Shown one piece after another: positions 1 through 12,797 of a stretch of 64,000 nt of DNA. Every line of letters begins with the position of its first letter. Position 1 is the first letter of the stretch. Position numbers and translations under genes: made by a program. This stretch comes from Lamellibrachia columna. Its lineage: Eukaryota; Annelida; Polychaeta; Sabellida; Siboglinidae. The notes under the pieces are model-generated. The model had not been told where the DNA came from. It made no database searches and saw nothing but the letters and a program-made list of their open reading frames with translations. Where the stretch lies: the NCBI GenBank assembly GCA_963662155.1, contig OY759261.1, forward strand, positions 38,425,496 to 38,489,495, read 5' to 3'.

Positions 1-316
1 GCAATATAGAGAAGTTGTTTCGAGGAAAACCCAAGGACACCAAGCCCTGTTGGCAGAGGCTGGACGTTGGAAAGAGAAGAATGGTTGAGCAGCTGGTTGC
101 ACACTGGGTGGAAAATCAGGCATTACCTGAGGCCATGTTGGATCTATTAGCATGCAGCTGTCACAGGAAGTGTGAACTACCAAATGTGTTTGTTTGTTAA
201 ATGGCCTCAGGTGTACTGATATCTGCAGACTCAAAGACTGTTATGATCAGGTGTCTATTTCTAACAATGATGAAAGTGTAGCTGAAGATGAATTGGAAGA
301 TTATTGTGATTACTAA
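1..316 (+). pseudogene. C-terminal tail of a Cys-rich (CXC-like) dispersed-repeat protein, frameshifted, 5' end outside the window
   Basis: The reading frame is open from the window edge and reads about 60 residues ending in LLACSCHRKCELPN, then runs to a stop at 198-200. The downstream part of the same pattern (CVCLLNGLRCTDICRLKDC, then an acidic tail to the stop at 314-316) continues in another frame from about 182, so one frameshift near 182-186 splits the protein. The spaced CxC..C / CxCL.NGL.CT..C cysteines resemble tesmin/TSO1-type CXC modules. I recall similar tails in repetitive uncharacterised proteins of invertebrate genomes, but the family name is an inference. It is probably a decayed mobile or multicopy gene and is unrelated to the lectin genes that follow. 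Confidence 0.5.
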
Positions 317-1514
317 ACTAATCAAGAACACTGCATACTACTTCAACTAAGGACATTGTAAATTAGAATGTAAATGTTCACAATGTGCAGTGTGCAATAC
401 TACAGTTACAGGTCAGTATTTTGCACCTCTCTAATTTGTACGTATACTACAAGTAAACGCATATATATGACGTTGCATTTGTTGTTTTGTACCACCGAAC
501 AAACAATGTTCCAGAACAAAAAGGTGAACTATACTGGAAACAAATCTGCCCATAAAAATAATCTCGTAAATAACATTTATAGTTTTATTCAAATGATACA
601 ATTTAAAGCTTGCTAACGTTAACTAATTGTAATTGTAGATGTATGATTATCTGGTTATTTTAATCTTACGTAGATTTCCTGGCTACTTTACACTTACCTA
701 GCTTTTGAAATAAACGTTGTATAAGCATTACAAAATTAAGAGCAATACAGGCACTGGCGAACTGGGGATGTGGCTAGAAGGGTCGTTACATACAGATAGC
801 CAGCTGTGAATGATGAATGCTATATCACCTATAAATTATCATACAATGATAACACGAAATGCGTGTCCAAAATGATGCCAAGTCCATTGTATCTAGGATA
901 GTGTAACAACCATAACTTTAGGTGGGTCATCATAAGAAAAGAAAATTATCTCAAAGACAATAACTGCTAATTCTAATGTCATCATAAAACATAGGTGCAA
1001 TAAACTTTACATATTGTTCATAAATAATATTAACTGAAGTCAGATCAACATTTCAGTGCAACCAAGAACCTTGAATGAGGGTACATAAGGTCATTAACCA
1101 GAACTTTAAGTGATTGTTGGTTGAAAAACTTAATGGCGTGGATTACATTTCGAGATGTGGTAGATAAAATGCCATAAAATCCACAATTCTAAAAATATAA
1201 AAATAATGTTGATACTGTTGTGAAGCATATCTCTTCAGCCATAGTGTCACTAATTTTTATACTCTTGAAACGTATAATAAATATGCTTTAATGGTTTTGT
1301 GTGGCCACCCCTTTAGCAATTTCAGAGAAAACTTGTTGTCGCCAAAATGGGGATAGTGTTAAAAGGAGTGATTTCACACATAAATTTGTGAGTGCTGCAA
1401 TGCTAACACCTATTTTCCATCGTTAGAGATGTAAACCTTGCAAAACTTCACTATCAGCATTCGTCCCTAAAAATGTACCGGTGGCCCAAATTGTGGGTCC
1501 TGGCTCATGGCTTA
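317..1514. other. AT-rich spacer, nothing recognised
   Basis: No open frame with family similarity, no tandem array and no RNA gene was seen here. The 80-codon frame at 374-616 has low-complexity composition and no recognisable motif. Confidence 0.5.
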
Positions 1515-2536
1515 AAATGGGTTTATGCGCATTACGAGACCGAATAAATGGGGGACAAACAAGCGCGAAAGTTTAGACCAGTAGAATAAACGTGTACTGT
1601 TTTGCTACATTACATGTTTAACATTACATGAATGATATATGATCATTTAAATTGCCTATGTTATCATAACTGTCTGCATAGGTTATTTTCGTAGCTGTGG
1701 CAAAACAAAACATACAGATAGACCGGGAACTCCAGCGAGTATTTAGCCTTTCATCCACCAGTTAAATACTATAATGTGGTTGCGAGTGTTTACAGCTTTG
1801 AATAGCATACAGGGCCACATGGTACATAGAATATCCTTATATTCTATGTATGGTACATTTGGTGATACACATATAAAAATATTTTTTGGTAATTTGTTAT
1901 GTGGTCAAACAGTAAGATTTAATATCATGTTTAAAAATGTACGTCTCTTTACTTGACTATTGATACAATTTAAACATTATATTCCCTTAAATTGGTAGAT
2001 TTTCCATATCAATTACAACCATTCGGTGACACTGATGAAACACGTTTATTCATGCAATTATAAATATCGCTATCGTCACACCAACAATAGCGCGATTGCA
2101 CTATTGTGGGTTACATCTGACACACGTCTGCGAGATAATCGTAATTACATTAACCCGTTTAGTGAACGGTACATCCGGCTTGTCCAGGTCTACTCAAACG
2201 TGGTAATGTGTAAGCGACACCAACATCGACATTTCTTGTAATCTACGCACACAAACTCGTTGAGTGACAGCGTGTGCCATTTTTTGCGGGTGCTCGTTGA
2301 TGTTGAATCACTTCCAAAACACGTTATGCTGCGTGGGCGCCCGAAACAACCAGTTCGTGTCCGGGTCAACATTTCTCATCCAGGATTATACCCACGGCAA
2401 ACTGCTCGTGCACTGTGTGACATTCTTGCCAGGATTACATCCAAGACACATTACATAGTGACAACTAAAACGGTTAAGGAACTATTTCATACACATACAC
2501 ATGATTGTGTAGACATCACCAAGACGTGACAACGAC
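1515..2536. other. 5' flank of FReD-A, duplicated in block 2
   Basis: This stretch is alignable with 26,500-27,458. Short frames open on both strands at 2,190-2,529 are also largely open in block 2 (27,081-27,387), but they show no recognisable domain. Conservation here follows from the duplication alone, so I do not call a gene. Confidence 0.5.
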
Positions 2537-4052
2537 AAGTTGGGTATACGCTACACAGTAAGACCCGTTGTCGCTATTGTGGTCGGCTGTTGTTTAGCTT
2601 TAGGACAACGAATAGACGTTGACGATGGCGCCTCTTGCACGTACAGTTTTGCCGTCCAGAGCCGTCTGTGTACTCCAGACCCGGGATCGAAGGCCGAGGT
2701 GGTGGCTCTACACGAAAATGTCGATCAGTTGCGTAATCAAATAGCGCAAATGGCTCGGGAAATATCAACAATGAAAAATGGCAGCGGCAAGAGTGCGAAA
2801 TATGTCTATCTATGTGGGTTTAACTACGCCTGTAAAGGTTCAGTTTACTATTACACTTATAACTTGATCACAATACCGAATTACTTTGTTTTTACTAAAT
2901 TGCATTACAACAAAGCGGTATGAACTCGCAAAGCCATGGACGCTGTAAAGCGTTCCTTCTGAAGTTAAATGTATCATGTCACATTGGCTGTAAGTTTGCG
3001 TATTCGTGCCTGTGATTTTTATGTTTTGTGCCAAGTATGTTGCATTGTTTTGAGCGTGTGTTCGCATAATCTTCTTTCCGTAATGTAACTAATTCGCGTT
3101 AGATCTAAATACAGTGGATTCTCGCTATAAGACACAGATTGTGACTTGGTCAAACTGTTCCATGTATCCGATGTTCCTTATATCCATGGGTAGTACATGA
3201 AGCAGTGCAGGCGAGAACGGGGGTGTAAAACTGTTTCTTTTTAAGCGAATATTCCCCACACCGGGGGTCCGTAGATCGACTCATTATTAGAGAGAGACCA
3301 CTGTATAGTGAAGATTAAGTATCATACATCATAATATGTTGGTAGTTGTCGCGGCGTTCACTCGCTATGACTAATTGATATGATTTCCGTTTCCTTTCTA
3401 TATAATTTCCATAACTGCCGTATGTCACGACATCATAATCTACTGTTATGTCACTTCATTAATACAATTTACTAACTGACATAATATTGTAAAAGTGGTC
3501 AAATTAATCACGGCAACTGCACAGTCTTAAAACTCCATCCTCAACTGATTTAGCCCATCGCGAATCCGATTCGTTGATGTCCAAATGTGTAGGTGTGAAT
3601 ATTTTAAGACATATCCGCAGTCGATTATATTTAGCTAATGTGTATTATTGTTCACATCGTCGACAGAATTGATTTTGGTCGTTATATATGGTAACGTACA
3701 AAAGTCAGTAAGTAGCCGATCTTTAGCCATCAACCCATATGAACCTTGAAGGTCATGTGTCTTTAGCGAGAGCAAGTAAAGTCGACAACATAAACACTAG
3801 CACACGTGCATAGGTCTATAATAAAAATCCTTGAGTTTGTTATTTCACTTCAGTTGATGTTTGACCAAACACCAACTAATTTAATAATTTGTCTGATTAT
3901 TTCACCAAAACAACATAACAAAAGATGCACAAACGAACAAGCATGTCGTAATGGATACTGGGTAGGTAGGTTTGTTTGTCACCAAATTAATTTGAAATGA
4001 GACGAATCGACGAATTCAGCCTCCCGGTATCCGTCGATGCGGCATACCGCGA

Positions 4053-5035
4053 TGTAAGAGATACGCCTCCCCTCTTATCTTCTTCGGGGCCGTACGCAAT
4101 GGTTTCTCACATATGTCGATGTATGTTAATTGTCCGTCTTCTTTGCGTTCGCCAGGTAGAGATTTATAACTGAATTTGTACTCACTCGACCAATGAGTAC
4201 ATAGAGTACTACAGAAGTGTAGACAACGCATTATTCTCCAGGTTCGAAGCGATTTTAATCGTGTACATCCGACGGCTACATACATAGTAGCAATATAATC
4301 ATGCACAATAGCAATAAAATGACAGTGAAGATATATATCACTGTCAACCGTAAAGAAAAGTAGTGAATGTAAACATCACTTAGACACTTAATGACTAGAA
4401 GATTAAAAAGAAACATGGTTAAGTCTGACCTGTAATTTTGAAGCCTAATGCTAAAACATGTATGGCCCGCCAGGACCACCCTTACCGATCATTTAGATGC
4501 CTAAAAATGTTGCTTGTACAGGCCCTTGCAATCCCTCCTCCGGGGTATTTATACTCCCAGTTTTCCAAAATCAGATGCCGTCACTAGAGGCGCTGTAATT
4601 GCTTAAATACCCAATACGCTTTACTATTGGTTAACTTGTTAAATCCACCCACCCTCTCAACCACTGGACAATGACGTCTGCCAGTCTTCTTGCTCAGTTT
4701 TGCAAGTTAAACTTTTGAATTCTTGGAGCTGGGCAAAATCCAGGGTTCCCAGGGCTCCCCCTAATTTCCCAATTACGTTGACCCCCGAGGTCAGAGCAAT
4801 TTAGCAAACATCGTGATTAAAAGGGAAGGGATTAAAGGGAAGACTGAAACGTCTAAAAAGTACCATCAATCTTTGGCACCATATGGATTTTCCACTTGGG
4901 TGGTTTTAACTATAAACCTTTAGAAACCTGTTTTTATGTTGCTAATCTAGGCTTAATATATCGAATAAACCTCCAAATGACTTACAAACATTAGCTACTA
5001 AAAACTAATTAAATCAAACTGGCTTATACTTTACA
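4053..5035. mobile_element. 983-bp insertion with 4-bp target duplication GCGA, absent from the block-2 copy
   Basis: The block-2 sequence runs straight through this point (around 28,985-28,995). In block 1 the target tetramer GCGA appears at both 4,049-4,052 and 5,036-5,039. The insert starts TGTAAGAGATA and ends TATACTTTACA, which are imperfect inverted termini (11 of the first 15 positions pair). No protein of its own was recognised. Superfamily is not assigned. Confidence 0.6.
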
Positions 5036-5223
5036 GCGAGATTGTGCACTGTGCGAGAGAGCGCAGTGGCTTTCCCGAGACAGTTGTGCCACGTCGACCG
5101 TCGTGAAGGTTTATTATGTTCAAGATCCAATGACTGTGGAGGTTTTTTCAATGTTGTTTCAGCAAGCACAGTAACACACTCCAGTGCCACTTGAATACAC
5201 ATAAACAAGTCAAACTAGTCTGG

Positions 5224-5225
<2 letters not shown>

Positions 5226-5285
<60 letters not shown>

Positions 5286-5292
5286 GTGTGTG

Positions 5293-5366
<74 letters not shown>
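5226..5366 (+). repeat. (GT)n microsatellite
   Basis: About 70 dinucleotide units with two small interruptions. It is orthologous in position to the hexanucleotide tract 29,173-29,618 in block 2. Frames through it (poly CV or HT) are not genes. Confidence 0.95.
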
Positions 5367-5369
<3 letters not shown>

Positions 5370-6215
5370 CAATTCGTGTAGTCATGGACAGGTCCCTTCT
5401 AGTAGGTCACTGTTTCACTTGCAGGTTCACTGAATAGTCTATACGAATAATAGTGCCAGTGATTTTGAAATGGTACTCCCTTTTGACATTATTCTGCTGC
5501 CCGCTAAATAAATTTTCAACAGGGATATGGTCATATTTGTGGACTATGGCATTTATGCTGTGCTCATATTTATGTTTACAGTGGTTGGCTGTCAACTTAT
5601 GCGTGTAATAAACATTAACATAGTTGATTTTCAGAATATTAAAAATATCAAATTGCGAATAACCTTAAAAAACGTTAACGTTGTAACCTGTGGAAACATA
5701 AAGAGTGATCCATCCCCATATAACCTTAGTAGGTCAACATGTCGTAAAGATATCATGCTATGTTATATCCAGTACTGAACAAAATATATATATAATATAG
5801 AATAAGAAATAGTTTTTGTTTTTATGTAAGTTTACTATTTGTGATTCTATCTGATATCGAGTAACGGGACATAACATGTAAAACATATTTACGTAATTTA
5901 TACCTACTCTACATGAATTGGCACACGCATACCAGGCCGACTTGATTTGTTTATGTGCATTCAAGAGGCTCTGGGGTGTGTCATTGTGCTTGCTGAAACA
6001 ACATTGAAAAAACCTTCAGTCACTGTTTCTTCAAAATCATTAAAATTCAAGACGGTCGACGGTCGGGAAAACAACTTCGCTCCCCCGCTATGTTTACAAT
6101 CCACATCGACGCATAACGAGATGAGATTCAGTGCATATTTAGGTGTGAAGCCACTCGGCCATGACGCATGGCTTAATTTTTTCCGGTGACATGGTAAACT
6201 AACGAGTGACTAAAC

Positions 6216-6510
6216 TTGGCCTCCCCCTTTAGCCTCCCCCAGTGGGCTTGCCCCTTGGCCTCCCCTTTAACCCCCCCCCTGTGGACTCGCCCCCTTGGCC
6301 TCCCCCTGTGGACTCGCCCCCCTGGCCTCCCCTTTAACCTCCCCCTGTGGACTCGCCCCCTTGGCCTCCCCTTTAACCTCCCCCTGTGGACTCGCCCCCT
6401 TGGCCTCCCCTTTAACCTCCCCCTGTGGACTCGCCCCCTTGGCCTCCCCCTGTGGACTCGCCCCCTTGGCCTCCCCCTGTGGACTCGCCCCCCTGGCCTC
6501 CCCATTGAGA
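6216..6510 (+). repeat. C-rich minisatellite, mixed ~39-bp and ~24-bp units
   Basis: Units combine CCTCCCCTTTAA with CCTCCCCCTGTGGACTCGCC. The unit built on both is about 39 bp, and shorter units lack the TTTAA part. It sits just right of the long-inverted-repeat element. The block-2 counterpart (30,571-31,530) has a different unit and is more than three times longer. Confidence 0.9.
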
Positions 6511-8341
6511 AATCCGACATACGCCCGAGTTGAGTCGACAACTTTTACAATGCTAAGTCAGTTAGAAAATTGTATTGGTGAATTGACATAGCAGCTCTTC
6601 ATCGTGTCTTGACATATATTAGTTAGACTCAAATAACGACCCTTGCGGATACCGAAATATAAATAATATCCTCTCACCATAGCGAGTAATTGTCGGGCCA
6701 ATTATAAGCATATTTTTTTTCTGATGGTTTCTTCAAATGCTAAGAACGCTAAGAACCATGTAAAATGGATAAAACAAATACTAAAAGAGTACCTTAGCAG
6801 TGTCGTGCAAAACTATTTACCAGCGATAGTGGTTTGAAACAACTGGTTGATTTGGAGAGAAAAAATGGGTGACATATTTTTTGTATCGAGGTCATGGTTG
6901 CACAACGTTGTACTATATTGTGATGTTTGCTTACGTTGCCAGGATGTCCAGAAGAGATGATACAACCAACTTTCGTACAACTGATGGGTATCAACATTTC
7001 TCAAGGTGCATCTCCTTTATGTTGCTGATACTATTTTGCTTTGCAAGATTTCTTGATATGTCACATTCAGTTTTATTAATATGCGCACTTATGCCACAAT
7101 TCCACGTTCTCCGTCATTTCGGATACTGTTTGCAAAAGTTGCCATTTAGCCGACTTAACTAGATGGATTGCATTCCACAGGAAGGTAAATAATCGTGAGT
7201 AATGTTCGTACGTTTGACATTTCTCAGATGCATTATGAAGAAGGTTTAAATGGCATTGGATTTATTGCAGTGAATTTCCAACCAATATTTTATTGATAAT
7301 ATAATGTCATGTAATTTTACTGATATGTATACAGTTACGGTTGGAATTCCGCACAAGCCAACGATATTTCAACTCCAGACTCGTTGCCACAATAAGACGC
7401 AATAACCTGACTATGGTTATATCTATATGATATAGTATGCAATACGATCGTTTTCCAGTGACTGTTATTGGCGAGCCGTTGATGCCCCATTTTCCCGTAT
7501 TCTGCGCTGTAGATAAATACATCGTCATCCAACGACGTAGCGCTCCCTACGTTGCTTCCTTCAATCGCAGCTGGGAGGAATATAAGAACGGCTTCGGCGA
7601 TGTTCGCGGCGAATTCTGGCTTGGTCTGGAGAAAATACACCAGATTACGAGACAACCGTTCGTTAGGTGAGTGACGATGTTTGCCGTTTCTGTTCATAGG
7701 AGACAGCGTGCATGGAATGGAATCGAGTTCATAATAACTTTGTGTTTGTGAAAAATTACGAATTAAAAGCTTGGTTTGCAATAACCGCTATTCTTCGCTA
7801 TATCTTATTCAACAAGGTTAGCAAACTATCACGCGTATTCTAACATAGTGTCATTCTAATACAAGTATTTATTTAATCAACATTTCGTCAAGCCGACGTT
7901 GTAAAACCATGTCAAGTCCCATCATGGCCATCGCAACAATAAAAACTTTGAAAGAAACCTTACATTCACCGTACCCATAAAATGTTAATTGTCTAACTAT
8001 TGAAATGAGTCGTATACACACAATATTATATAACAAGTATTGCTTGTAGGTTTTCCGTGCGAGTTGAGGCAAAGCTAGCCACCGGGCTGTCGTATTACGC
8101 TGAGTACAACAATTTCTACATCGGCGACGAGGGTCAAAATTACCGCATCCTCAGCATTGGAGCGGCGACGGCCAAGAGTAATAACTACTTTCTGACGAAC
8201 GGAACGTTCTTCGCCACCGCCGACAGAGACCATAAGTACCTATGCGGCGCGCGTTACAACGGCTTCTGGTACTTCGAAAACAGTTCTGCTGGCAACGTCG
8301 GTTGCGGTCAAATGACGCTAATTGTTGTCAAACCCGCATAA

Positions 8342-9004
8342 TAGGGTCTGGGGTATTTATGTATATATTAATTCCAATCTACATCATGTATAATGCGATG
8401 TAGGCCTATGTGAAGACTGAGATGTCAGTTATGGCTGTTATGGCACGTATTACGCTGATGAAGATGATGGTATAGTAATACTGATGGCAAAGATGGCGAT
8501 AATGATGACAATGATGATGATAATGATACTGATGATGTTTATTATAATGCTGATGATAACAAACCGTAGCTCAGTGGACGATTTCCAGCCGATATGGAAC
8601 AGGAAGGTTATGTATAAATTGAACTATTGTTTAATTCGTATATAAATGGGATTCGAATACACATGGCGGCTTTGTTAGTCACTATTTAAGGTACCGACTT
8701 AGTACGTCCAAATACCAACAATCCTTGACAATTTATGTGACATATATTTCATCAATGCAACATATTTCAAATTGTACATTTTATATTCGAAAACACATTT
8801 TATATTTATAGTTTGTGTGTGTGCGTGCGTGCGTGCGTGCGTGCGTGCGTGAGTGTGTGTGTGTGCTGGGGAAAGTTTCTATTAAACAAATATTATCACA
8901 AATTTAAACGACATCTAAGATGCAGTAAATAAAGGGTTAATATAGTGTAGGCACTCATTATCTCAGACACACATTGTAGCGAAAAGGGATAAACTATCCC
9001 AATA
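8342..9004. other. Spacer between FReD-A and FReD-C
   Basis: It holds a degenerate GATGAT/AATGATGAT tract (about 8,455-8,570) and a short GT/GCGT tract (8,815-8,865). Both have counterparts in block 2 (33,700-33,825 and 34,066-34,165). No gene was seen. Confidence 0.7.
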
Positions 9005-9104
9005 TTATCGCGCCCACACATACACACGCAAGCAGTACACACACATACTCATACAACCCCCACAAACACCCACACACGGCCGCACGATTACCAACACATA
9101 TACA

Positions 9105-9144
<40 letters not shown>

Positions 9145-9184
9145 CTCACGCACCCACCCCCCCACATACACACACGCACGCACG

Positions 9185-9273
<89 letters not shown>
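9005..9273 (+). repeat. Compound (CA)n / (ACGC)n microsatellite
   Basis: Imperfect CA/ACGC sequence leads into a pure (CA)n run from about 9,187 to 9,271. Block 2 lacks an equivalent tract at the matching point (about 34,330). Confidence 0.95.
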
Positions 9274-9274
<1 letters not shown>

Positions 9275-9457
9275 TACACATTAGATCACTTTACAATGCA
9301 ACAACAAAATGACTCATTTAACACAACGAATCATTGTCACGTACGCAACACGGAACCCACAACCCCAGCAGCACGTGGACCCTGTAACCTATCAACCCCA
9401 TCACGTTGTCACACCCGCAACATCCTGGACCGACTCACTTGCTTCTTAACCAGCGCT

Positions 9458-9653
9458 ATGTACAGTATCACGGTCTTGCTAGTGGTCAGCCTGTGCTTGG
9501 CTAGCGGTCAACGCACGGACGTCCCACTGGACTCTTGCACATACAGCTTCGTCGTCCAGAGCCCACATTGCTGGCGAGACGGGAACTCAGGGTGGGAGAG
9601 TGAAGTGGCTTCACTGAGGGAGACCGTCGCTAGTCTCAGTGGCAGGCTCAAAG
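9458..9653 (+). CDS. FReD-C exon 1: signal peptide and CTYSFVVQ module
   Basis: The ATG at 9,458 opens the hydrophobic leader. The exon ends CTCAAAG before GTTGGT, phase 1. Its block-2 copy is at 34,474 (FReD-D), with a nonsense codon. Confidence 0.85.
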
Positions 9654-12570
9654 GTTGGTTCCGAGTACATTTACGTTTGCCTACAATAATATCGATTGTG
9701 CATATGTGGTAAAGTGTATACCACACGCACGCAAGCACGAACGCACACAACCGATGTTTTTACATTATTCCTGTTGCAGCTTCCTTTGTTAATTAGACGT
9801 AATTCGATCAGAATTGTTCGATAACTGCCCGTATGACTAATAATTTATCATAGGCGTTGTCTACAGCCGCGTTGTTTACGGATCTTCAAGCTGGGAAGCA
9901 GGGTTAATATTCGGAAACCCTTCTCTTGTATCAGTGCCCAAAACACGAACCCGGAACTTCGTGATAACGGGAAGATAACGGCAACCTGCGCACTGGGTCG
10001 GCCGCTGTAACTAACTGAACTTTGAACAGAGAGGAGTCAACACTGCATGGACAAAACAAAGGATATCTCCAGTCGTGTGTTGGTTTGCCTTTGCAGTCGA
10101 TGTTTGAGTATTGGTGGATTCTGTATGGCGACATGAAACCTACTGCCTGCAACGAAAACTATGCAATCAGATAAACACACAAACTGTGTACGTCCATTCG
10201 TGATGTAGGGCTTATGGATAAGTCACACGTATATTTGAATCAAGAAACACGAGCATAATGTACGATCTAATAGCGCATATGAATCAAAATCAATTCTCAC
10301 AGTACAGGTTAATTGTTTGTATAGATAATATCGATATTCTGCTTCCGGAAAATAAAACAAACAAAAACGCTTGATTTGTGAAATATCAGTGGTGATGTGA
10401 GAAAAGTTTCATGTAGTATTTCCACCTATATTTCATTTCGATCCACGTTGGAAGTTGGAGAGACTATTGAAAGTAGCAGCTAACATCGACGCAAAGTATT
10501 TCCCATAATATGACGTAGTAACGAAGAATCTAACATGGATAGCCTCGATATGTTGCTGTCGAGTTGTCAGTTGCTAATAGAGCAATTGTTCTATATTGTA
10601 CAACCTGGAAGACACTCACATGGTTAATTAAATCCCTGACCCGAAAATAGGTATCTTGTTCTTCAGGTCGGAAAGAAAACTGCTGGATTCGACGTCGGTA
10701 TTGGGATGGACAGAGACGTAGCTTGTCTTCGCAGTATCCTATCCGAGTTTTGCGCAGATTAAAGTTAATTATTAATAACTAGCGGAGTTTACCTGGCGTT
10801 GCACAGGGCAAAAAGACAACCACAGCGATAACTTATGACTCCTCGTACTACATGGGCAGATTTTGGTCTTGCAATGCCAATGACAATAACAACTTTATGG
10901 CCCCCAAATCACGTACAACTGCCGGTTTCACGAAGCGTTCGTTTGTGAACATTTGATGCAGATCATGTAACTCACAACGGTCGAAGAAAACACGTATAAC
11001 GTCGCTAATGATTGTACGTAGGCTACTTGTATTTAAAGTTACGTACTCTACATCAAACGTCCACGTAGATTGTACGTAGGCTACTAGTATTAAAAGTTAC
11101 GTACTCTACGTCAAACGTCCATGTAGATTCCTTCGTAATATTCCAACTCCCCGAGGACATTCATTGTTTTTATCTACGAACCATTCCACGAGCCTCGGGT
11201 ACGCTCAGAACATGTCATCGCCATAAATGTAAAACTGACAGAGATCTGAGGGAACACACAAACATACATAAAGACAGACAAACACAGTCGCAAACTACTA
11301 TATCGTAGACATTCGTGTCAATGGGAAATAAACAGCAGTATGTAGCTCTCATACAAGCCAAAGTCCGTTGTCGTTGCAATAAATGGTCATTCTTTGATAT
11401 CTGCAGATGTTGACCAAACGATGCAAGAACTGAAGGAAGGAACAAGCACGTCAGTGGACGCCCCTCGTCCTGCACCGTTGACCGCAACCGTCGACCACCG
11501 GACAGTCTACGTCTACATGGGTCAGTATAGCCACTAACCTCTAAGCATCACGATGCTTTAAAATCCACTGCTGAATGCTGGGTAATGCTAAGCGTACATT
11601 GATAAACCTTTGTTGCGAGTCGCGAGTTTGTGCGGGTGATCAGTGCAACACTTGACTTAATGTTTGATCAAATGTTAAATAATTTAATAGTTTGTTTGAT
11701 TTCTAAAAAAAAATACATACGCAAGTTGCACAAACGGGGTAGAATGTTGCAGTGGATACAAGGAGGGTTTGATGTTATGCAAAATGAACTTGAAATGAGA
11801 CTTGCGTAAAAATCTAATTGAGGAGGGACCTTTAAATTGCGGACCACCGTATATTGCATGACATATCAGTTTGACGTCGAACAAACACACGACCCACAAC
11901 AAATGTTTAGCATACTTAGTATAATGGAAGCGATATTAAAAGAGAAATTACGTACCACAAATCTTCGTTTGTGCTGTATTGTGTCTATTTGTGTCACTGT
12001 ATTGTGTATAATGTATTTATTATTAAAACGAATACAACACGTGAGCCAAATATATATTAGTTTAAAATGGTAATTTTAGTTTTAGACGGTGCCTTTAAAA
12101 GGGTACAATATGAAAGGTCAAATTTAAATTGTCAAAAACAGTTTTATGTTTTGGTCAACTTGCTTGCTGTTTGATTTAATAACTAATTTCATATGTTATA
12201 TGTAGCTTGCTACAAACTGCATGTATTGACGATATGTCGACTTGTCATATTGTTCAGGTTGTCCGCGAGACATCAACATCAACATCGTCCACTTTGTTCC
12301 CCTCAGTCTTCAGCCGACCGCTGTTCAAGTGATATCAGTCAACTTCTCAGGTGCGGTGAAAACATGTTCTCAGTGTGCGTGCGTGTGTGTTTGTGTGTGT
12401 GCGTGCGCGTGTGTGTGTGCGTGCGTGTGTGTGTGTGTGTGTGTTTGTGTTTGTGTGTGTATGTGTGTGTGTGTGTGTGCGTGTGTGTGTGTATGTGTGT
12501 GTTTGCCATTTTTGTCAATATTGCCGTAAACAACTACAGCAACAACAACGTGACCATTACAACTACCACG

Positions 12571-12622
<52 letters not shown>

Positions 12623-12726
12623 ACAGCAATAACAACGTGACCATTACACCTACCACGAATGTCATCGTGCATTTGTCATTATAATAATGACGTACACATT
12701 GCACACACACACACACACACACACAC

Positions 12727-12797
<71 letters not shown>

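Larger units (their letters stand above)
4010..6125. mobile_element. Non-autonomous element with long terminal inverted repeats (block-1 copy), inside intron 1 of FReD-A
   Basis: The left arm (about 4,025-4,052 plus 5,036-5,225) is the reverse complement of the right arm (about 5,930-6,115). For example, the segment around GTCGACCGTCGTGAAGG on the left pairs with its complement near 6,050, and TTGTTTCAGCAAGCACAG (5,155-5,172) pairs with CTTGCTGAAACAACA near 5,990. A (GT)n tract follows the left arm. No transposase is encoded. The same element is at 28,950-30,470, so it was present before the block duplication. The left arm here is interrupted by the insertion at 4,053-5,035. Confidence 0.65.
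2537..8341 (+). pseudogene. FReD-A: fibrinogen-related secreted lectin gene, decayed (exons 2537-2813, 6943-7005, 7459-7666, 8050-8341)
   Basis: Exon 1 encodes a hydrophobic leader (VVAIVVGCCLALGQ), the CTYSFAVQSRLC module and a short heptad-like coil. Exon 2 starts GCPEE-like. Exons 3 and 4 form the fibrinogen-like domain (FNRSWEEYKNGFGDVRGEFW, then CGARYNGFWYFENS). Splice phases are 1, 1 and 2 and agree across all exons. Lesions are visible against block 2 and gene C. The ATG seen in B (27,459) reads AAG at 2,537. The last exon-1 base is T instead of G, so joining it to exon 2 (GA..) would give TGA. There is an 11-codon deletion in exon 2 and a 5-codon deletion in exon 3. Exon 4 ends early (TAA at 8,339) and lacks the C-terminal TEMKIRL-like strand. 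FReD proteins of this class bind carbohydrate or microbial patterns outside the cell; this copy is probably inactive. Confidence 0.8.

Noticed and set aside
2190..2529. Frames open on both strands before FReD-A and also in block 2 (27,081-27,387)
   Set aside because: No domain, opposite strands equally open, no splice logic. Duplicated non-coding flank is the simpler reading.
7869..8072. Minus-strand frame MPQLARKTYKQYLL conserved at 32,977-33,180
   Set aside because: It lies in the FReD-A/B intron, and its conservation follows from the block duplication.
9296..9457. Longer N terminus of FReD-C from 9,296
   Set aside because: The leader must be N-terminal. The 54 extra residues are polar, and the block-2 counterpart is not conserved as coding.
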